A DNA stretch of 64,000 nucleotides from Flavobacterium davisii (GTDB lineage: Bacteria; Bacteroidota; Bacteroidia; Flavobacteriales; Flavobacteriaceae). The DNA lies in contig NZ_CP067378.1 of the NCBI RefSeq assembly GCF_019565505.1, forward strand, positions 2,294,001 to 2,358,000, read 5' to 3'. Positions 57,858 through 64,000 of the stretch are shown here, piece after piece. Made by a program: the position numbers and the translations under genes. Position 1 is the first letter of the stretch, and the number at the start of each line of letters is the position of its first letter. Below the pieces are notes generated by a model, which made no database searches, was not told the origin of the DNA, and worked only from the letters and a program-made list of their open reading frames with translations.

Positions 57858-58515
57858 AAAGTTATTTGCTATATGTTAGTTGAAATTGGATATAAAATAT
57901 TTTTTTGAGTAACGTTCTTTACTTACAATTACAAGTCCAATTAATTTATATAAAAGAAGATGATTTAGGGGACTTGCTAAAAGAAGATAGAGGTAAATAA
58001 TCTCTTGTCGTTTAGTTTAAAACTAAATTGTGTGATAGATTTTGTAATGAAGATAAAAAAAGAGATTTTTTTGTAAACTTAGTTTTGTTATATCGAAAAA
58101 AAGAACCTGATTTTTTAGGCTCAAACGTATTTTGTTCATAAATAGATTTCTACTACATAATTTGAATTAAAAAGGATAAAGCGGTTTAAACTTTTTTGGT
58201 TAAAGCGAAAATAAGGATTTTTGTTCTAGAGTTTAGTTTTTGCAAGGGATTATGATACGGAGTGAAAATAGGGAAATATAGGACAGAAACACCATTTTAC
58301 AAACAATAGAAAAGTTTAAATCCAGATTTCTAATGCGTAATTTGAGTTAAAGCACTCCACTAGTAAAAAAGTTTTTAAATTCCGCATCTAAAAATAATAA
58401 CAAAAGAAATTCAGTTAGGGGTAGAATAGATAAAAAAGGATTTAAAATATAAAAGTTCTGTTAAAAGGTAGCGTGAACTTGAACACGATTTTGTTACTTT
58501 GCTTGAAAAAAGAAG
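57858..58515. other. Intergenic region with decayed MITE ends
   Basis: No gene is recognised. AAATCCAGATTTCTAATGCG at 58318-58337 followed by TAATTTGAGTT looks like the left and right ends of the ACCCAGATTACGC element joined by an internal deletion, and TAATTTGAATT near 58156 is another decayed end. AT-rich elsewhere. Confidence 0.4.
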
Positions 58516-59749
58516 ATGTTGTTCCGTTTTATAATAGTTGCCATTTTACTATTACTGATAGAAATTTATTCATTACAAGCCTTTCGAACCTTAATACGTT
58601 CAAAATGGATATTTTGGACAGTAGTAGGTATAAGTATATTGATTTATATATTTATATTTTATACTGTTTTCAATTTTGATCGTAAAGTAGGACAGACTAA
58701 ACAAAGTTTGTTTGCGTTAGGATTGTTACTTACCGTTTATTTACCTAAAATTATTTTAACTCTTTTCATGTTTGGAGAAGATGTTTTTCGTTTTCTTTCA
58801 GGAGTAACAAATTATTTTATAGAGTATGATAATCGAAACACTTTTTTACCTGAAAGAAGAAAATTTATTAGTCAAGTAGCTCTTGGTTTGGCTACTATTC
58901 CTTTTTGTCGTTGATTTATGGAGTAACAAAAGGAAAATATAATTTTAAGGTTTTTAAACAAGATTTATTTTTTGATGATTTACCAGATGCTTTTGATGGA
59001 TTTAAAATTACTCATATTTCCGATATTCATTCAGGAAGTTTTGATGATCCAGAAAAGATACAATATGCTATTGATTTAATTAACCAACAAGATTCAGATA
59101 TTTTGTTGTTTACAGGCGATATAGTAAATGCAAAGGCAGAAGAAATGGATCCGTGGATTTCCGTTTTTAAAAGTATTAAAGAACACCGTTTTGGTAAATT
59201 TTCTGTTTTAGGGAATCATGATTATGGAGCTTATATAGAATGGGAATCAGAAAAAGCAAAAAATCAAAATTTTGAAAACATAAAAGGAATACATCAAAAG
59301 ATAAATTTTAAGTTGTTATTGAATCAATATACTAAAATTCATAAAGATGGAGCTACATTGGCTTTAGTTGGAGTCGAAAATTGGGGTAAGCATTTTGGTA
59401 TGATAGGAGATATAGATAAGGCTTCAGAAGGACTGACAAAGGAAGAGTTTAAAATTTTAATGAGCCATGATCCAAGCCATTGGGAGGAGGTAATAAAGCA
59501 TCATGATAAAAATTTCATTTAACTTTAAGTGGGCATACTCATGGTATGCAATTTGGAATAGAAATCCCTGGTTACTTTAAATGGAGTTTAGCACAATATA
59601 TGTATAAACAATGGGCAGGTTGTTATGAGTATTTAGGACGTTATATTTATGTAAATAGAGGGTTTGGATTTCACGCATATCCGGGAAGAGTTGGTATTAT
59701 GCCAGAAATAACAGTAATTCAGTTAAAAAAAGCTCAAAAATTAGCATAA
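58516..59749 (+). CDS. Membrane-anchored metallophosphoesterase (two frame breaks)
   Basis: About 411 residues from ATG 58516. The N-terminal ~100 residues have three or four membrane helices (FIIVAILLLLIEIYSL, IFWTVVGISILIYIFIFYTV, LGLLLTVYLPKIILTLFMF). The catalytic calcineurin-like domain keeps all metal motifs: ITHISDIHSG, LLFTGDIVN, SVLGNHDYG, LMSHDPSHW and SGHTHGMQFG. T residues are missing near 58904 and 59514. Same build as the YkuE/YaeI class acting on phospholipid or UDP-sugar phosphates at the membrane; substrate unknown. Confidence 0.88.
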
Positions 59750-59801
59750 ATCGCTAAAAACAGTATATTTGTAATGCAAACTGTATTTAAAAAGTACGTA
59801 T

Positions 59802-60098
59802 ATGTCAAAATTTGGTGAGTTAATAGGTGCTCATGTTCCTGTTTTAATTGATTTTTATACTGATTGGAACGAAGCTTCTCAGTCAATGCATCCTGTTATA
59901 AAAGATGTAGCAGCAGCATTAGGTGATAGAGCCAAAGTAATAAAAATTGACGTTGATAAAAACCAAGAATTAGCAGAAGCACTTCGTATAAAAGGATTGC
60001 CAACCTTGATGATTTATAAGGATGGACAAATGAAATGGCGTCAGTCAGGTGAATTAGATGCTAATACTATTATTAACCTTGTTAAAGAACAATTTTAA
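59802..60098 (+). CDS. Thioredoxin-fold protein without CxxC
   Basis: 98 residues with the complete thioredoxin scaffold (VPVLIDFYTDWNEASQSMHP, VIKIDVDKNQELAEALRIKG, LPTLMIYKDGQ with the cis-proline), but the redox motif WCGPC is replaced by WNEAS, so no disulfide chemistry is possible. No signal peptide. Probably a binding or chaperone-like member; it lies 52 bases after the phosphoesterase gene and ends 4 bases before the convergent deacetylase gene. Confidence 0.82.
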   Translation: MSKFGELIGAHVPVLIDFYTDWNEASQSMHPVIKDVAAALGDRAKVIKIDVDKNQELAEALRIKGLPTLMIYKDGQMKWRQSGELDANTIINLVKEQF

Positions 60099-60102
60099 AG
60101 TC

Positions 60103-60750
60103 TTAATTTCGTATAATATCAAAACTAAAACCTTGTTCTTTATAAAAAGTGATCGCTTTAGGAAGACAGTTTTTTAAATGATAATACGCCTTCTTACTAT
60201 CATGAAAAACAATAATGCTACCTGATTCAATTTTTTGGGTAGCATTTTTTATACACTCTTCATTGCTTATTGATAAATCAAAATCAGCTGTTAATATATC
60301 CCACATTATAATTTTATATCCCCTTTTTTTTAATTCTTTGGACTGATTAGGTCTTATTTTTCCATAAGGAGGTCTGAAAATTTTAAAATTGGATTGGTCT
60401 ATTTCCGAATTTTCTGCTATTGTTTTTTCGCAAGATATGATATCATTTAGGTATTCATGTGTTGAGTTTTTCCATCCATTTATATGGTTGTATGTATGAT
60501 TTCCTATGCTATGTCCTTCTGATAAAATTCTTTTAAAAATTTTAGGGTATTCTTTGATGTTCTTTCCAATACAAAAGAAAGTTGCTTTGATATTGTGTTC
60601 TTTTAAAAGATCTAAAACCCATTCTGTAACTTCGGGAGTTGGACCGTCATCAAAAGTAAGATAAATTGTTTTTGATTTATTAGGAATGAACCAAATATAA
60701 TTGAAAAATAAGCATCTAATAAAATTTTGTGTTTTGACCCAATAAAACAT
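60103..60750 (-). CDS. Polysaccharide deacetylase, NodB type
   Basis: 215 residues, intact. Carbohydrate esterase 4 motifs: YLTFDDGPTPEVTEW (motif 1, DD metal/catalytic), HSIGNHTYNH (motif 2, HxxxH zinc), FRPPYGKIRPNQ (motif 3), YKIIMWDILTADFD (motif 4) and GSIIVFHDSKKA (motif 5). It removes N- or O-acetyl groups from cell-wall or exopolysaccharide. A hydrophobic N-terminus (FIRCLFFNYIWFIP) may hold it at the membrane. Confidence 0.92.
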   Translation of the reverse strand: MFYWVKTQNFIRCLFFNYIWFIPNKSKTIYLTFDDGPTPEVTEWVLDLLKEHNIKATFFCIGKNIKEYPKIFKRILSEGHSIGNHTYNHINGWKNSTHEYLNDIISCEKTIAENSEIDQSNFKIFRPPYGKIRPNQSKELKKRGYKIIMWDILTADFDLSISNEECIKNATQKIESGSIIVFHDSKKAYYHLKNCLPKAITFYKEQGFSFDIIRN

Positions 60751-60817
60751 ATCTGTTTTTTTATAAAAATAGTTTAATCTTTTATAAATATAAAAAGTAT
60801 TCTTATTACAAAAGAAA

Positions 60818-60842
60818 AGCGATCTCTTAAAATGAGACCGCT
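60818..60842 (-). terminator. Terminator-like hairpin between DUF2723 and deacetylase genes
   Basis: AGCGATCTC at 60818-60826 pairs with GAGACCGCT at 60834-60842 with one mismatch, flanked by A-run and T-run. 60843-61024 holds nothing recognised. Confidence 0.65.
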
Positions 60843-61024
60843 CTTTTTGCTTAAAATAGAGTATCAGAAAAATAGTAACTCAGTGTTAGTTTACTTTTGC
60901 TACTTCGATGTTAGGAAAAGAGGTCTTCATTATTAATGATTATGCTATTTTCTCCTTTGATCGAAATGAAATAAGATTTAATCTTTTCGGACAACCTTAT
61001 GATTTTTCTTTGAAACTATAAATA

Positions 61025-64000
61025 TTATTCCATTTCTACTTCAAAAAAAGGAAAACGTTTGTTGAGATTGTTAAAAGCCTCCTTTTCTTGATTATGGAAC
61101 TCTTGATCTTTGTGAATTTTTGTTATTTCTAATAAGCCTTTATAACGCATTAAATCAGTGTAAATATCACTAGCAAAGAATTGACGTTGGTCATTCTGAG
61201 GTAATTCGCTATAATAACGCAATTCATCTTGATATTTTAACGCTATTTTTTTATTATTTCACGTGCTTTTTCTTTTTGCCTAATTTATAATAGCCTTCTG
61301 CAAAAGGATCAATAAGACTATAAAAACCGTAATATTCTATAGGAGTCTTAGATAGAGCAAGGTCAATTATCCTTTCTGCTTTAGCTGTTTTTCCTTCGTT
61401 TATTAGATTTGTCATAAGACGTGACATGTGAGTGCGATAAGATATACAATTTTTACGAGTTTGAGGATCGTGATAGATAGAAGGACTATCGCCATTACCC
61501 CACTGTAATTTAGTAAAAATAGAGTACATTTTATCGGTATCTATTTGTCCCATGTCAAAATTATAAGCTCCTTTTGGAAGAGGTGTTTTGATAGGAACTA
61601 ATTTATAAATCATACCATCTAATTGTAAATATTCTTTCATCCAGATGAAATCATCATCGCCAAAAGCTCCTGTAGAGAAATAAATTGGGCGTTTCCAGTT
61701 GTTTTTTCTAACAATATCTAACATCATTAGACGATTTTTATACAAAGCACTTCCCTTAATATCTATATCAATATAAGGAACAATAGAATCATTTTGTTTT
61801 GGATTAACAACTTTATTAGATATTACAGCATTTTTATCAACAGGAATTCTGATTTTATTTGTAGGATAGAATTGTACTTTCTGACCGTTTCTCAGTTCAA
61901 TTAATGTTCTAGGGTCGTCACTGTGTGCAAACTCCATAAACTCATTAATACTGATACGATCTTTTGTCCTTTCTTCATAAATTAGATAGTCACGTTTACC
62001 ATCTACATAATCCTTATGTTCAAAAGATAGAGGGATAGGATCTGATTCGTAAGCTTTTTTACGCATAGAATCAATATACCAGTCTGTCATTAGTAAACTA
62101 GTGTTTACAATTCTTACGTCAGTTCTATAACCTTCAATTTCTTGTACATACCACAATGGAAAAGTGTCATTATCACCAATAGTAAATAATATTGCATTTT
62201 TATCACAAGAATCCAAGTAAGCTTTAGCGTCTGTTACCGCGGTATATTTGTTTGAACGATCATGATCATCCCAGTTTTCAGAAGCCATTAAAATGGGGGC
62301 ACCTAATAAAGAGAGAGTCAAAGTAAGCGGTAATGCTATTTTAGGTTGGATATACTGATAGATAGATTCATAAAGAGCGTATACGCCTAATCCGATCCAA
62401 ATAGCAAATACATAAAAAGAGCCTACCAACGCGTAATCTCGTTCGCGTACTTCAAAAGGACGCTCGTTTAAGTATATTTTAAGAGCTAAACCTGTAAATA
62501 AGAATAGAGAAAGTAGTACATAAAAAGATTTTAAATCTTTTTTTGCATGAAAATAAAATCCCATTAAACCTAAAATAAAAGGGATAAAATAATATACGTT
62601 ACGTCCTTTATTATTTTTCCAGTCAGCAGGAAGATTTTCTTGTTTTGTAAGACGCGCACTGTCTAAAAAGGATAAACCACTTAGCCAATTTCCATCTTTA
62701 AGATCATAGTTACCTTGTTCGTCATTTTGACGTCCAGCAAAATTCCACATTAAATACCTCCAGTACATATAACCAAACTGATATTCTACCATGAATCTAA
62801 GATTGTCTAACGTACTTGGTTTTTCTATATTTAGATATTCTCCATAGGATTTTAAGAATTTGTCATAATCTTCTAAATCTAATTTCCCTGATTTGAAAGC
62901 ATTTCTAAACTCAGATACAACTTGCAATAATTCTTGTTCTTGATTGTATTCTTCTTTTACAGAAAATTCTAATGGCGATGTGAATTTCATATAATTCACA
63001 TTGTGTTCGCTACTCCACAAACGAGGCAGTATAGCTTTATGATTATCGTCTGTATTTTGTATAGCGTTTTTGTAATCGTTTACGATTACATATTTACCTG
63101 TTTTGTAATTACGCTCGTAATTTGGTTTTTCGTCTAGATATGGATTCTTTTCATCTAATCCTGCATAGGTGTCTGAAAATTGAGGGCCATAAAAAAGTTT
63201 TTGTTCACCATACTGTTCGCGATTATAATAAGCCAAAAGCTCGCGCGCATCGGATGGTTTGTTTTCATTAATAGGAGTGTCGGCATTAGCACGGATAGGA
63301 AGCATTAACCAAGTTGAAAAACCTATAAAAATGAACAAAATTGTTAGTAAGATAGTATTTAAAAATACATTTCCTTTTTGTTGTGTATATTTTAATCCAA
63401 AATAAAAAAAAGCAATTAAAAGTATAGTGGCTAATATAGTACCAGAGTTAAAAGGTAATCCTATATTATTTACAATAAAAACCTCAGTAGCTCCAAAAAA
63501 AGTCATAGTCCAAGGCAAAAGAAGCTTGAATATGAATAGTAATACGGAGATGACAACCATATTAGCTATGATAAAACTTTTTAGAGTTACTTTTTCATAA
63601 TGTTTAAAGTAGTATAAAAAACCAATAGAAGGAATTGTTAATAACGCCATAAAATGAACGCCAAAGGAGAGACCTACCACTAAGGCAATTAGGAGTAGCC
63701 AGCGATTTCCTTTAGGTTTGTTCATGTCTCCCTCCCAGCGAAGTCCGAGCCAAAACAAAATGGCGATTAAGAAAGTTGCCATCGCATATACCTCCGCTTC
63801 TACAGCATTAAACCAGAAGCTGTCAGAAAAAGTAAAAGCTAATGCACCTATAAAAGAACTCCCTAGAATAGCAATGCTGTTAGTTTTGTTTAACTCTTTT
63901 TCAGATCCAATGAGCTTTCTTAAAAGTATAGTGGCGGACCAAAATAAAAACAAAATTGTAAAGGCACTTGATACAACTGACATCATGTTTACCATTAAAG
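61025..64000 (-). CDS. DUF2723 multi-spanning membrane protein, 5' end outside the window (frame break)
   Basis: About 990 residues visible; the gene continues past 64000. The N-terminal half has ten or more membrane helices and the DUF2723 block (FTFSDSFWFNAVEAEVYAMA, GVHFMALLTIPSIGFLYYF). The C-terminal half is soluble with conserved NDNDTFPLWYVQEIEGYRTD and NWKRPIYFSTGAFGDDD. The family resembles membrane O-mannosyltransferases (PMT/GT-C fold) and is linked to Bacteroidota surface glycosylation. One A is missing near 61271-61275; repaired, the end runs through KARE-IIKK to FPFFEVEME at 61025. Confidence 0.88.

Overview
The window is AT-rich DNA from a member of the Bacteroidota, most likely a Flavobacteriaceae species close to Flavobacterium. 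The basis is TAnnTTTG-type -7 promoter boxes, a subtype-iii type VI secretion (T6SS) gene set with TssD and VgrG, a TonB-dependent receptor, a DUF2723 membrane protein and typical flavobacterial lipoproteins.

Layout. 1-306: end of an aminotransferase gene. 1.2-12.1 kb: an auxiliary T6SS island with two tssD genes, vgrG, a VgrG-linked metallopeptidase effector, a tandem array of broken or orphan copies of that toxin domain each followed by a different small lipoprotein (candidate immunity genes), and a second 'vgrG tail plus effector' unit whose effector carries a metzincin motif. 12.5-24.5 kb: an RNA-repair locus with a WYL regulator, HD phosphohydrolase, RtcB ligase, two RlaP-type nucleotidyltransferases, a tRNA-like RNA array and an SPFH/Band-7 protein; a Gabija-type pair (gajA, gajB) sits between the two nucleotidyltransferases. 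A shared palindrome precedes rtcB and the tRNA-like array. 24.5-43 kb: mainly chromosomal genes (fabD, a U32 peptidase, a GNAT enzyme, two MFS transporters, a queuosine-precursor transporter, a PAS protein, pyrH, frr, three exported Ppx/GppA-like paralogues, a TonB receptor). 43-44.3 kb: an insertion sequence with a nonsense-interrupted transposase. 44.5-49.7 kb: two paralogous lipoproteins and four roadblock/LC7-like paralogues (a fifth lies at 34 kb). 50-64 kb: tsf, rpsB, rpsI, rplM, polA, a surface protein, a metallophosphoesterase, a thioredoxin-fold protein, a polysaccharide deacetylase and a DUF2723 protein.

Mobile and repeat content is heavy. Four copies of a ~148 bp MITE with 20 bp terminal inverted repeats (ACCC start) interrupt or end genes, and longer elements share the same ends. 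Long inverted repeats sit a few bases 3' of several genes and probably act as terminators.

The window contains about thirty single-base reading-frame breaks, nearly all in homopolymers and several in essential genes (pyrH, rpsB, tsf, polA). I read these as consensus errors of an unpolished assembly, so most split genes are annotated as one gene spanning the break. The most interesting content is the RNA-repair locus with its interlocked tRNA-like RNA, and the T6SS toxin/lipoprotein array.
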